Below, one piece after another: positions 40,210-52,500 of a stretch of 64,000 nucleotides of DNA. The translations under genes were made by a program, and so were the position numbers. The first letter of the stretch is position 1. Each line of letters starts with the position of its first letter. Below the pieces are notes generated by a model. It was not told where the DNA came from and did no database searches. It saw only the letters and a list, made by a program, of their open reading frames with translations. Source of the DNA: Burhinus oedicnemus (taxonomy: Eukaryota > Chordata > Aves > Charadriiformes > Burhinidae); contig VFFE01009170.1 in assembly GCA_008921705.1 (NCBI GenBank), positions 1,000,335 to 1,064,334 on the forward strand, given 5' to 3'.

Positions 40210-40810
40210 TCATATCATTGAAGATTTACACATTCCCCAATCTGTCTGTTTTCTAGGCTAAAGAAACCCAAAGCCTTCAGATTTTCCCCAAAGGCTGAGT
40301 TTTTCAAAGCTCATGTCCTAGTCTTGTTGGTGCCATTGAGACCCTGGCCCCCTTTATCTAGCATATCCTTCTTTAATAAGAAGTCTAAAACAGAGGCTAA
40401 AAAGCACAGTGCTAAGCACAGAAGAATAATTACCTCCACTGCTATTTATCTGACACGTTTCATCACCTATACAGTCCTAATGAAATAGTGTTACACACAC
40501 CACCCCTGACAAATTCAGTTTGCGATTCAGTGCGATTCCTGGGTCCTTCCTGGCCAGCATGCTGCCTAGCCCATTTATATTTGTGCATTTGATTTCTCCT
40601 AAGTGTAACACTTTACGGTTATCTTTATTAAATTTCACCTCATCGATTTCAGACCATTTTTCCAATTCATCATCTGAAATTCTAAATCTGTCCTCCTAAC
40701 TGTTTATAATCCCTTCCCGCTTTGTCTTCCAAAAATGCTCAAATTATCTTCTTCGACAGTAACAAATGGATGATGAATAATGAGAATATCGACTAGTAAA
40801 CAACTTAAGC
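40210..40810 (-). mobile_element. Ancient reptile-type CR1 LINE remnant
   Basis: This is an old, heavily mutated CR1 copy in reverse orientation. It is of the kind common in turtles and crocodiles rather than the young bird families. Landmarks in family order on the plus strand are 'ttttctaggctaaagaaacc' (40250-40270), 'aagaataattacctccactg', 'gtgtaacactttacggttat' and 'aaatttcacctcatc'. On the minus strand 40477-40665 is still open and encodes the stretch after the RT catalytic motif: 'MEKWSEIDEVKFNKDNRKVL', 'HLGEI', and 'RKDPGIALNRKLNLS', matching the family pattern EKW...KFNxxKCKVLHLG...LGV...KLN. The catalytic part itself lies in the decayed region beyond 40700. Both borders are approximate because similarity fades. 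The copy is dead. Confidence 0.85.
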
Positions 40811-43737
40811 CAGCCTCCTCCAGGAATTAACTTAATAGTCTGACAGCAAACAACCAAGCCTAGCTCAACATTTCAGCCTAATTTCTCAATGGACTGCAGC
40901 GTCGCCTGTCATCACCCAAGCAATGGAAAGAAATCATTTCTTCAGCATCTGCTTTAACCAAGCTAATATCATCTCGTCACTGTGAACGCTTCTTTCCTCA
41001 CTGAGTTTGTTGATGGACTTTTAAATGCTAACATTCAGTCTGGTGGTCAGAGTTTGAACAGGGCCTATTTTTATATGCATATACCTATTTACTGCCCTAA
41101 AAAACATTCTCATTGCCAAAAGTATGTAATTAAGCAGGAACCAAAAAGGTATCTGGAAAAGAAGTCACTATTTAGGAATGGAACTAACTATATAAGCTAC
41201 AGACTCCTTGCCAAGTTCTCAGATGTAAGGCAGCTCTCCCAAAACTATGTGCTCCTCTAAATAGGGGAAAAAAAACCCAAATCAAAACAAAAATTACCCA
41301 CCCTTCCCAAGCACACAGAAGACACAGGTAATAAAACTATGCTAAATGATCCACGTGCTTCAAATAAAGCAGGAACACATCTATGTAGATTAGAAGACTA
41401 TTCATTTGACTGTGGAGCTATTTCATGTTTGCAAAGTGATACAAAAAAACTTACTGGTTAAGTCCCAAAATAGCAACTACTCTTCAGCCTGAACACCATG
41501 CAAGCTTTGTAAACAGAGATGAAAATACAATTATTTTATTGAAGACCTACATCTTCCATTGGAATTACTGGCCCTCAGAGAAAAATCTATACAAACAAAC
41601 TGCAGTTTAATCTATCAAAATTCTATAGCGTCAGCAGTCTACTGTAACATTATACAGACCGCTTCAGTAGGACAAGTGCCAGCCTTTTCAGGAGCTACAC
41701 ATATCTTCCTGTTGCTCTGTTCTGCACATGAACGCTCAGCTCTTCTTTCCAATGCCCATTATTGGTACCATTTCTTAATTCTACAAGCCCTAGATTTGTT
41801 TGTGTTTAAAACAAGAAGGTGATGAATAATATCCCTTCCCTTTGCTCAACACGTTACCTGGAAACCCCTTCACGCCCTTCATTCCCTGCACGGAACACAT
41901 TTGGGCACCTTTTCTTCAATAAGGAGAGCCCATGAGGGACCCCAGATGCAGGTGCCTTCTGCAGCCCACCTGGGGCCCAGCACCCCCAGCCAGGGCAAGC
42001 CTGCACAGCACCCAGGCACCCTTGCCAAACGCCACTCCCAGGCTTCCTCGTGTTGGAAAATACAACAGAAGAGAACCTGGGAAAGGAAAAAAGATGCTAG
42101 GCATCACCTCCCATCCTGAGAGAGAGTCATGGTGTAACTGGGATATGTATGTGGGCCTGGGAAGCTGCCTTGATCCCACCACTTTGGAGGAGTCCCAACA
42201 ATTCATCTCCTCCTTCTTCTATGCCACCACTACACCTTCTCCTTAGTTTTGGAGGCTGCTCAACAGAAACCTTGTCAACAGAAAACATCAACTTACAAGT
42301 CACATTGGTGCTTTTGACAGGTTTTATACAGGGTAGCTATGTTGTAGTTTCAAGGAAAGCTTTGCATCTTTTTTCTCTCTTTCATGCAAGAGTAACCAAG
42401 GGAGAATAGTAATATCTCTGTTACATTCTAAAAGGAGGGATACACTTATAACCTAAATCCTACTCCTCAGGGTAGCAATTAAAGCCTTGTTCTTTATTCA
42501 TACAAAAAGAGAAATGTACATTTCCCACACTTGGTTCATACAAATGTTTTCTTTTTTTTTTTTTTCCTATAAATTAAATACCAAAAATGACAAGGATTAC
42601 CTACTACTAACTAAATAACTTAAGGTCATCCATACTTCATTTCCCGTAAGTGAAGTAAAATAAAGCAGTATTTGATACCTCACAATATACTGTATCATAA
42701 TGAAAGTAAGCTGCTTCATGAACACACTCAGGATTTCTTCAAAATGCAGAACTAATAAGCACAGTCATGCCAGTTGGCAAATTTGCTTCAAAAGGATGTT
42801 TTAGGTCATGTGAATCTTGCCACTGCCAAATTAAGTTAAACAAAATAATGATAAAACAGGAAACACATGAATACTGTCTTCCTTTTCATTGGTTTCTATT
42901 TCTTATCGCTATGCTGCTGTTTAACAAGGTTTGCAAGTCCACTTACAAAAAAGAAAAAATATCTAACAATAGCATACTTCCAGTTGAAATAATTGTTCTA
43001 CTCTCAGTTTTTAGGAACTTCATTTTAATTCTTAACAAGTAGCCATCTCGGCAATCACAAAAATTGCAAGAGCACTGCTTCTTCTTCTTGTCAACCACTA
43101 GTCAGAGTTGCATGAATTATTCAATTTTTATTGAGCACAGTAAAGGTGAGATCTGGTATTTATGCAGACTGAACAACAAAAGAGCCATCCCAAAAGAAAT
43201 GCGAACCCCACCTTTTGGATCAAGCCAAGTTTTTCATTCATTACATGCTTCATGCCAAGGCTCCCTCAGGCTGTCGCTATCAGAGCCTGATCTTTACACC
43301 CCAGTTGTGAAATGCACATAGTAAAAATTTATCGAGCAGAAGGGTTTCACAAATCTGAAACTAATACTACCCAAAACTGCTCTGAGAGCAGGTTAGCATC
43401 CACCTTAATCTGAGAGGCCAAAAGACAAAGCATTCAGCAGATCAGGTAACTGGAAATATCCTCGAGAGTGGCAAGAGCCTTCTGCAGTGCTGCCAGCAGA
43501 GCCATATGCCACTGTCCCTGTCCTGCTCCCTCCCCGGGGCGTACAGCTTTCAGCTTGACGCCTCCTGGCATAAATACCAAAGCCAAAACACACCTACCTT
43601 ACTGGCACCACTGATGACCAGTATGCTATGTTACACTGCATGTGAGCACCAACTCTCCCTCCCTTACTTTTACTTCCATACCATAATTAAAGCTGCAGAG
43701 CCACAGCTCGGGAAGACGTGGGGTCATGTACCAAGAC
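40811..43737. other. Non-coding DNA, GC-richer patch near 42 kb
   Basis: No gene is recognised. The stretch 41.90-42.25 kb is GC-richer and is open on both strands in several frames for 72-104 codons. The predicted peptides share no known domain, and overlapping frames on both strands suggest composition rather than coding. A 14-base T run is at 42552-42565. Confidence 0.5.
42552..42565 (-). repeat. Poly(T) run, 14 bases
   Basis: Fourteen consecutive T on the plus strand (poly-A on minus). No retroposed body is recognisable on the minus strand above it. Confidence 0.88.
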
Positions 43738-43790
43738 ACACGGTCTAGTTCCAACTCTGTGACCTGGGCAAATATCTCCACATTTAGAAG
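43738..43790 (+). mobile_element. Possible short MIR fragment
   Basis: 'ggtctagttccaactctgtg' followed by 'acctgggcaaatatctccac' resembles the MIR core '...ctctgccac...gtgtgaccttgggcaagtcac', with a small deletion between the two halves. The match is short and could be chance; a profile search would decide. Confidence 0.35.
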
Positions 43791-45885
43791 AAAAACAAGC
43801 GAGGAAATCTACCGAGGCACCATCCACACCCAGGTGTGGGAAAAGCCTCTGCCTACCCTTCTGACTTCATGAGCCCGAAATAACATCTGGCCAGGCACCA
43901 ACACACACCCCTGGTCTCCAGAGAAGGGTGGGAGATGCCTGGGAGCAGCTCGGCGGTGTACAACAGCCCATGTGCTGTCCCTGAAGGAGCTTCCCACCCT
44001 GCTGCAGGACTGGCAGGGAGTGCTGGGATGCAGAGGAAGGCAGCCGCCATCCCACGCCTGCCACGCATCCTCCAGCCTTTCAGGCATTTTGCACTTTTCA
44101 TGCTAGTCTGGGAGATTACAATATATTGTATAATTAGCTGATGCTACATTAGCCTGGGATAAACATATTTGTTTCTGGTTTGCTGTTAGCACGCCCCAAT
44201 GGATCTTTAAACAATTAGATACAGAAATAAGTAAAGGAGTAAGGCATCTGATCCATCAGATTCACATCTTTTAAGCTTCTAACTCTCTCGTCGTCCTTAT
44301 ATACTGTGTCAAAAAACCCACCTGACACATTACCACAGAAAACCTAGCGGATTTTAAAATATTATATTAAATGTATTCACACTGCACCTATAGACATACA
44401 GGTGCTGTCATTATTTTTTCTGGACTTCAAAGGAAAGACAGTCAGTGCCTAAGAGCAGAGACTTTGAGAAGCTTTCCCAGCATTGTAATTCCAGTAGAAA
44501 ACAGTGCTTTTGTCAGCTGTTTTGTGAATAGCTAAATATTTTCATTTTTTGGTTCTTCCACTTATGAGTTCTACAGTTTCCGCTATAGGAGCATATAGTT
44601 AGTTCCATTCCCTGTATTTCCAACATATGAATTACTTATAGACTCTATATTTAAAAAATGACAATTCTAATGAGGCACAAATCATTAGGCCTAATGTAAC
44701 TTTTGTTCAGCCTGCATTATTTGGGTCCTAAAGATGACAGATGGAATCAAAAAAGCTCAGGTCTACATTCTTCCACTCTTTAACTTCTAAGTCAGGATGT
44801 TCAGGATTACAGAATATTCCTATGAACAAAGGGACCAAATCCGTCAGCCCTCAATGAGCAGGAAAGCCTTCCCCAGGGAAGGTGAAAATCACCACAGAAG
44901 GTCAACAGGCAATGGTCTGCCCAGCGGCTCAGCTCTCCCCGCTACAAACGGAGAACAGCACTGGCATTTCCAACTAGGTGAAATTCAGCTGACTGTGGAC
45001 AGTGGCAGAGTTGCCATTGGTTTCTAAATATTGGTAAAAGAAGCATGTCTGGTTAATTCAATTTTGCAGCCCTTGGAGCGATGCTTGAGGCACTGCAGCT
45101 GCTTGTCTCAAGATATCAGATTAAAAAAAACACCATAAAACCTTACATGCTCCCACCCACAAATACGGATTTGGATCTCTTTCCAGAGGCCTCATTCTCA
45201 CCGCTGCATTCATAAACAGTAAGGATTGTTTTTAAAAGTCACAAGCGTCTATGCTCCACACACAGCTAGATGAAAGTGCTGCAAGAACAACACTGGTAAG
45301 GAGACTTGCAAGGAAATTTCCCTACCCAGGGACAAATGTTCCTGTGCAAGCGCAGCACTGCATCACTTCAGAAATTTCCAGCATAGGTGAGAGAGTTCTG
45401 TATGAATATAAAAAATACAGAATGTTGGATAATGTTGGATTTGAAAGGCAAATCTAGATTATAGCCAGTCTACTTTCTCCCTTACTGATTTTAGAAAATG
45501 CTTATGACTTTCTTACACTTCATCTTTGGAGAATATCATAGTTCATATGCTGTGTTTGGTCCTTCAAAAAGCTGAAATGTTCAACCCAAAGAAACCTTTT
45601 CAAGAAGTTAAGGGACAGGCACATCCATAGGTGTACTTTATGGCCTCCAGATGTGATCTCAGATGTTCTAAAAATGGTCTTACGATTCTTCATTTTAGAA
45701 CAGATATTTAACAGTGACTTTAGTCAGTTATTTAGTTAGTTAATTACATATTATGATTTTTTGCCTTGCATCACAGATGAAACTGCTGTAAGTTTTAGCA
45801 ATCAGCTAATGCGCTTTTTCATGTCAGAAAGGAAAAAGGAGGATCACAAGACTCTAAGCTTCTCTTTTCTTTCCTCCTTCTACAG
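43791..45885. other. Non-coding DNA, no gene recognised
   Basis: The stretch 43.81-44.10 kb is GC-richer, with three overlapping minus-strand frames and one plus-strand frame of 65-92 codons. None is recognised and all are judged compositional. A tandem pair of AATGTTGGAT lies at 45421-45440. Before 45886 the plus strand carries a long pyrimidine tract, the acceptor of the next entry. Confidence 0.5.
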
Positions 45886-45966
45886 AAAGGAAAACATTTT
45901 AAACTGGCACAAAGGCTTTGAAGAATCCTACCCCACACAGAGATCAGAGGTCTTTCCCACCCTTAG
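45886..45966 (+). other. Candidate 81-base exon (unproven)
   Basis: The segment follows a very strong acceptor: a pyrimidine run of about 25 bases ending in CTTCTACAG at 45885. It is followed by a TTAG/gtgaga donor at 45967. Only one of the three frames is open. It encodes 'KENILNWHKGFEESYPTQRS' and then 'EVFPTL', entering and leaving in the same codon phase (81 is a multiple of three). The peptide is not recognised, and no neighbouring exon on the plus strand could be linked to it. It may be a coding exon, an exon of a non-coding transcript, or a chance pairing of signals. It is listed because the acceptor is among the best seen in the window. Confidence 0.22.
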
Positions 45967-48063
45967 GTGAGAAGTCCCCTGACCTGCATTACATTGTGGG
46001 GATATGGCAAGAGCACCAGAAATGCGGAGCTGCTCTCTCTGGATGGTAGGTGACTACAGAAGGAAGCAGGCCACCTCTCACATGGAGGTCAACAGCAACC
46101 AAGACATCCTCAGAAAGTAGAGATGACTGGTACAGAGTCATTCAGAAACCCTGGGCAGTCACCATCCATCCCCTCCAGAAAGACAGGTGGCAGCAGAATT
46201 TGTTTAAAACATACTTTTTTTACAAATTATAAAATCAAAAGGGTTTGGCAGCTCAAGCAAAGCAAGAGAAAATAGATTCCAGAAATGTTCCTAGTGTTTT
46301 ATACCACAAAGGTAAAGCAAGAGGATGACAAAGTTTAAAAAGAACTGTAACTTTTAAATTAATCATCAAGACATCATAAGCTGAACAAGACCTGGCAATG
46401 CTATCAAAAATACATCATTAAGTTACTGAACAAGTGCTCTGTACTTGGCTTTAGGCAAGACCCTGAGAAAACAGGTCATCTTCGAGCCTTTGCAAGAAAG
46501 TGTCAAGGGTTGTATCTCCCGCACAGCCAAGCCACCATGCCTCTTCCTTATCCTTTCAGATGACCATGGAGCAGCAAATGAGATGTCAGCAGGAAAAAGC
46601 CTTTTGATCCATCCCTGGTTCTACAAAATGACAAAGTAACAAACTCCAGCCTCTTGTAGATGTTTGCAAAAGCACTACAATTAATTTGTTCTTCTAATCA
46701 TTCTGAAGGGATTTGGAAACTTTTACAATTTCTGGTAACAACTTCCATAAGACACCAGATTATATAATTCTGGGGAAAAAAAATAACTAACCTTTTAAAG
46801 AACAAAGAACTAAGGAACAGAAATCTTGGTATTTCAGTTTAAGATTCCTAATGTACTTAACTAGCCTGTCTCAAGACCACCCATACGTGATTTTGTGATT
46901 TATTTGAGAACATCACAGACAAGTAAACTCTGGCTGGCCTCTTGAACTAATTTAGAACTAAATACTTTATTTTCATAGAACTCAGTCAAGATCATTTACC
47001 ACCAGCCATTTAGAGAAACTGTTTAGGTTAATAAAGATAAGGCAAACAGTATTTACCAGTCCTTAAGTGAATTTCCTCAGCCCTCTATAAACTGTTATGC
47101 TTATCTGATACATTAAGAGAGGATTGACTGCCCATACAGGGAGCACTGCAGCCGACTCGCATGCGACACATTATAAGGTACTGGCCCTTCAGCCATACCG
47201 CAAACCAGCGTTAGCAAATAATCCCCGCCCCCCCAAAAAAAAGCTGCCTCTGCCACTTTGATAAGCTGGCTCGATAACAAGCCTGTAAACTGAGAAGACT
47301 CAGTTGTAAGCTTGCCACCCTTCCCTGAAGTGGCTTTCCTGCAAGAAGCACGGGTGAGACGCCAGGGCTGTGCTCCGCCATCCTACCTAGCAACTGCTCT
47401 GCACGCTCAGCAGCCAGACCACTGCTTCTTGCACAGATATCCATCCATCTGATAGCTTTCATTGGCTATTACATTAGTTGAATTAAAGGCAAAACATAGT
47501 CTCCATACAGCTAAAGCAAATACTTTAACTTTATTAGACAAGACTGAAGAGAGTGGTCCATTTCCACTCAGGGCCAGTCAGTACACAGAGGGCTTAGGAA
47601 TACAGCTCCGGTATGAAATACTGAAAAACTTCTATATGACTAGGAGTGATTTAGACAAATATCCCCCTCAGCTTGCTTTCAGCTGATTGTGAGTTTAGAT
47701 GGAAAGTCAGTTTATGTATAAAAATAATCAAAATTTAAAAGTGATGCATATACAGGGAAGCCCATCCTAGAACTACACAACCTGCATTTTCTACTTTTGT
47801 ATACAAATGTCCCCAGAAGGACAATGTCCCTGACAGCGCACGTGAGCTAGAACACTGTCATAAGAATATAATTTGATCCTCTTTTGTAATAACCAAAATG
47901 AAAGCAGTCTCCCATATAATATTTGATCTGACTTTCTGTACGTGTTAGAATTAGGTATTATTCCAAAAGCCTTCTGGCACCAGATCTCAAAGAATGCCAA
48001 CCTGTCAACACGCTTTGTTTTCATTGTCTTCCGAATCCTGTCAGAAATCAACACAGTTCGGTT
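45967..48063. other. Non-coding DNA, no gene recognised
   Basis: No recognised family in any frame. Open frames of 60-87 codons on both strands are chance-level. No transposon was recognised. Confidence 0.55.
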
Positions 48064-48120
48064 AAAAAAAAAAAGGGGGGGGGGAAGGAGGCAAGGGACA
48101 AAAGTGGAAGGAAAGACAAA
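48064..48120 (+). repeat. A11-G10 purine tract
   Basis: Eleven A (48064-48074) run directly into ten G (48075-48084), followed by a further purine-rich stretch to about 48120 (AAGGAGG, AAGGGA, GGAAGGAAAG). The opposite strand is a matching pyrimidine tract. Such asymmetry can favour triplex structure and often produces sequencing or length errors. No gene link is visible. Confidence 0.85.
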
Positions 48121-49200
48121 ATGGGACAGGATTTCTTCCCCACCCCTCCGGCCTGCAAGCCAGCATCTCTAACCCACAGAACAAGCTGTTCTGCAAACAG
48201 ACAGGACAAATCTTCATGGTCCTCCTTTTCATTAAATGCACAAGTCACAAGCCATTATGAATAGCAATGTCAGTTTTTCCTTGAATTGCAAAACCACTTT
48301 TTGAATTGTTGCCACCTGCTCAAGGTAAAAACATCAAAAATTATTTCTTAGTTGCCCTCCCTAATGCTGTATATTTATTATGCTTTCAATTTGTAACAAC
48401 ACTTTCTCCCTCTGAGAAGCTGAAAGCAATATATTCTCTATACACAGCTCTTCTACGAATTTCACACAGATTTTCTTGGGGGAGAAAATTTTAAAGAATA
48501 ATCACTTTGCCTTAGGAAAGTATGTATTTGAGAAAAAAAGACCTTTTCTTTCTAAAATTTTAAGAGGCTTTTCAGAGGGTATTTGTCTTAATTAGTCATT
48601 GCTATATAAAAACAAATTACTGCAAACTACACTGGGATCCAACTAGTTTTCAAGGATCATGATAATCTGTATTTGGCTGAGTGCCCAAGAACATCCTCAA
48701 GGTCTGAGGATATACCAGAGCAATGCATACACTGTTTTAAGATACAACAAAGACTTTAGAAAGTTAAGTGACTGCACACCTGAGTCATCATCCAAATGAG
48801 ACATTTTGGCCTTTCACATTTACTTCCCAGTGCCAGAGAGACTCTGAATTTTGATCAAGTTAGACCGGAGAGAGGAATCAAAACCAAAAGGTGCTGTGAA
48901 AGCAACAGACTCTTAATACATGCTGTAAACCTTTAAATATTGTGTTGTGAGCTGCTCGACTACTTTCGATCCCTGACAATTCAATTAAAGTTATTAAAAG
49001 GTAGTAAATATTCCAGTTAAAAAATGAGAGGGAAAGGAGAAGCTGTGACTGCTCTGGAGAAGACAGAGAAGAGATTTGCTACTGAAAACACAAGGACAAC
49101 TGACTGTATTTAAAGTCCAGGCATCACATTAATGATTCATATTCTCACTTAAAGATTAATTCTTGCTTTTGTTCTAGAATCCCAGTTGTGGAGAGAAGGA
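48121..49200. other. Non-coding AT-rich DNA, no gene recognised
   Basis: No recognised gene, repeat family or structural element. Confidence 0.55.
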
Positions 49201-49204
49201 TCAT

Positions 49205-49228
49205 GGTGGGGGGTGGGGAAGGGGGAGG
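49205..49228 (+). repeat. G-rich tract (GGGGGG-T-GGGG-AA-GGGGG-A-GG)
   Basis: G runs of 6, 4, 5 and 2 bases are separated by one or two bases. This can form a two-layer G-quadruplex, or a three-layer one only with an imperfect fourth run. It lies about 130 bases before the MIR remnant and has no recognised gene next to it. Confidence 0.75.
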
Positions 49229-49361
49229 AAATATCCATGCTCTGACTTAAGCAAAAGGCAAAGTGGTGCAAGGAGAATACAGCTGTGCATGGCAGACCAC
49301 TTTCATCACACAGATAGCAGCACCAGGTGGCACTATTTTGAGAGCAATATTGATATAACAG

Positions 49362-49500
49362 ATTGGAGCACTGGATTGCAAATCAGGAGACTAAAATGCC
49401 ATTCCTGACTCTGCCGCTGGCTTCCTGCAAGACCACGGGAAAGTCACTGAGCAGCTGTGGACTCAGAGAGGCAAGTTTTTCTGTGTCTCAAAGAACAGAA
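49362..49500 (+). mobile_element. MIR SINE remnant
   Basis: Good block-order agreement with MIR. The tRNA-related head part gives 'ggagcactggattgcaaatc' and 'aggagacta'. The core gives 'cctgactctgccgctggctt', 'cctgcaagaccacgggaaag' and 'tcactgagcagctgtggact', as in the family's 'ctctgccacttact...gtgaccttgggcaagtcactta'. A weak continuation ('tgtgtctcaaag') may be the decayed 3' part. It is the clearest of the MIR-like copies here. The remnant is ancient and immobile. Confidence 0.78.
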
Positions 49501-52500
49501 AAAAACCACACCTTGCATGTTAACTAGAGTACCAGCACAGCAAAATACCACTTTTATTGTCATTTACTTTGGTGTGTAATGTCATGCAACAAACTCCAGT
49601 AACTCACAGAGCATTTTCAGAGAGAAAATTCGCTGTGGATCTCAGCACATGTATTAACTCCCCCCGGGGCCACCTGATCCATTTCTCCTTTTGGTAGCTT
49701 GCATTGAGAACAGGAGGAGGATGCTAACACACAACAGTAACCAGAAAAAAAGAGTTACATTCCCCCTTCTTGGCCTGGGCTCAAGAGAAGACCATTGGGA
49801 AAGAAATAAGTTGGTAAAGAACAAAATATTGCATTGCCCCTGCTTTCCACTCTTCCCCCTTTCTGCAGATTATCCTTCCCTGCAGCACTTTTGCTAAAGT
49901 CATGATGTTCCCCCCCACCCCCAATAAAACCCTCCAACACCTGAAAACCTGAATAATGGTCCACAGACAGATGTGAAGAAAGATATTCATAACAGTCATT
50001 TAAATTTACAATATAGTCTTTTTTAAACACAAGTCAAAATAACCAAAGGCTATACAGGCAAGGTGAACCTTAGTTACACATCCCATGTGTCAATAACCAT
50101 TAACTATATAGGGATCAAACAAATGAGAGACCTATAATGAAACAGTCTGAGTGAAGTTATGCCGAAGATACGTTTGTAACACCTGGGTGGTTTTTTTGAG
50201 GTGGTTTTTTGGTTTTGTATTTTGTTTTAAGGCTTTAAAAAAAAAAACCCAAACAATTTCTGGTAGATTTATTGTAAGAAAAATAAAAGTCCATATTGGA
50301 TTATATTTTGCACAAGAGGAAATTAAAAGTGATTCATGACAAATCTTCCTGGCTGTTTTACAAGGCATAGGAGTGAACAAAACTGAAAGGGAAGCAAAAG
50401 GAATACAACTGACCTCACTTCACTTTCCTCCTGGGAGGACTAGTGGGCTTGCTTCCACTATTCTTTAAGAAAACCTTGAGGTAGTGTATGTATATCAACA
50501 TACAAGAGAGGACCTTTGGGGGAGGGGACTGGACTCAAAAAAAAAAAAAGCCAAAACAACACTGTTGGAACCTGTTTGGGAAGACAGACTGCACAGCCCG
50601 GCAATGCAGGCCAGGCGAGTCAGCCAGGCACGAACAGAAAAGCCCTCAGCTCTGAAGGAAGACAAAAGCTGCATGGCCACATATGCAGGCATGATTTGTT
50701 TCTATCAATATTTGTTTTCTTTTCATTTCTTGTTCATAAGTCATCCTTCTTGCCGGAGAACCTGAACCGAATTAAACAACAATCAGCGTCTGCAACATGA
50801 GGTCTGAACTCTGCCTTTCCACAGAGAGAGGAGCAAGCAAGAAGAGAGCTTCACTTCGGTACGAGTTACATCAAAGCACCCAAATTTTAAACAGACAATA
50901 GACTGCATGAGAAAAGGAAAGGTCAAAGATAAACATGCCTTGCACAGACCATAAGATCTAGGACCACCCTTCATCCCAGTGGAAAAAGAGAGACTTTATT
51001 CCACCATTTCAGCCTAGCTATAAAGCAAAATCCCTGTCTTCTTGCTGTGGGTATTTCCCTTGTGCCAGAGAAGCAAAACCACTTACAGAAGCCTCATTTT
51101 GGAGCTCTAGGATCCAGCATAAAAGATTCTACAAGATCCCCAGCAAGGAGCAATCTAAGAGAGAAGTTTCTTTGCCTATTGGGGGTGGGCACGTTTCCAC
51201 GCTGCCTCCTCCTGAGCAGGCAACAGATGCCTGGCAATCCAGTTGCAGGAGAACGCCATCTATTAGTGCCACCAAATCCTCTCCAGTTTCATGCCCTGGA
51301 CTCAATCCAAGATATGCCCAGTTTAAAATATAAGATTCAATTAAATGAGTCTGTAGACAGCGTTTAGAAGGTTTTCTGTGAACCCTTCAGATCAGGCAGG
51401 AAATATCACAGCTGTAATAGTTTTGGGCTACCTTATTATTTCCCATTGGACTGACCATCAGACTCTGAAACAAGAAGTAGAAGCTGCTTCTACAAAGCAC
51501 TGGCTTTTTCAACCAAGGATGGCACCAACTGTTCACAGCTCTGGCACACAATAGAAAAGAAACGTATTGGACTGCCGAGTCCTATACTGAAACTCCTCCG
51601 CACCTCATACCTACTGAAAGTAACATGGGTGGGTGGTTATTTGTAGGTTGGTCCCAGCCATTTGAGGCAGCCTTCCAAACACAGAGGCCTTTCCAGAATT
51701 TATCCCTCTGCTGCCCAGTTCCATTCACTGGATCCATGAAAAGGTTTGAGTCTCTCAACAGACAACCCCCCGACACAGAATTTGGCAGTTTCAGTAGATG
51801 CTTGAGGGTTTGCTTTTGGCCTGTGAAAAGCTTTAAACTTTGCACAGTTGCTCCTTCCTCCTACTTATTTCACTAGGATATTTTGTAAGTGTCAACAGGG
51901 CAAACCTCAGACAGGAGATAAAGAAGTTTATATTTTATTCATTTTTGCCAAACACCTTAGGTTAAAAAAACAAAAAACAAGAATAGCAGACAAACTAGAA
52001 CATAAACTTGAAAGGCAAAAATATATAAGGCAGCTACAGTGCGTATGTGTATAATAAGTTCTACAGTAATCACAGTATTGTAAATATTTCAAGTACCCTG
52101 ATTACAGAAGTTGGTGACATGCATTCCAGTCATCACAATTTTCTTGGTATAGAACAAGGGTATGATATTAGACAGGCCAGGTTAACACAGGTTATATAGC
52201 AGTTAGGTCACCAAAGCAAGAAAACATCCTTTTTCATGAAGAGTCCAAATTTGCATATAAAGAAAAAAAAGTCATGTACAGATGCATACATTTTTCTAAG
52301 GTCTTTTTTCAAATAATAATAAAAAAAGAACAAAAGGCATTCACTTGGGTTAATTCAGGAGCAAATTCATCTGTTTTTAGTAAGATTTAGCAACCTGGGA
52401 CCTAAGGCAAAAAGTTTGCTAAAGCACCAAAATCTAGCCAGTACGTAGCACAAAATATTAACAGGCCTACCTGGCCATACAGTTACCCACAGTTATTTTC

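Noticed and set aside
41900..42409. GC-richer patch with several overlapping open frames
   Set aside because: No domain recognised; frames compete on both strands; no CpG-island character.
43809..44101. Three overlapping minus-strand frames of 65-92 codons
   Set aside because: Overlap in different frames shows a stop-poor GC-richer patch, not a gene.
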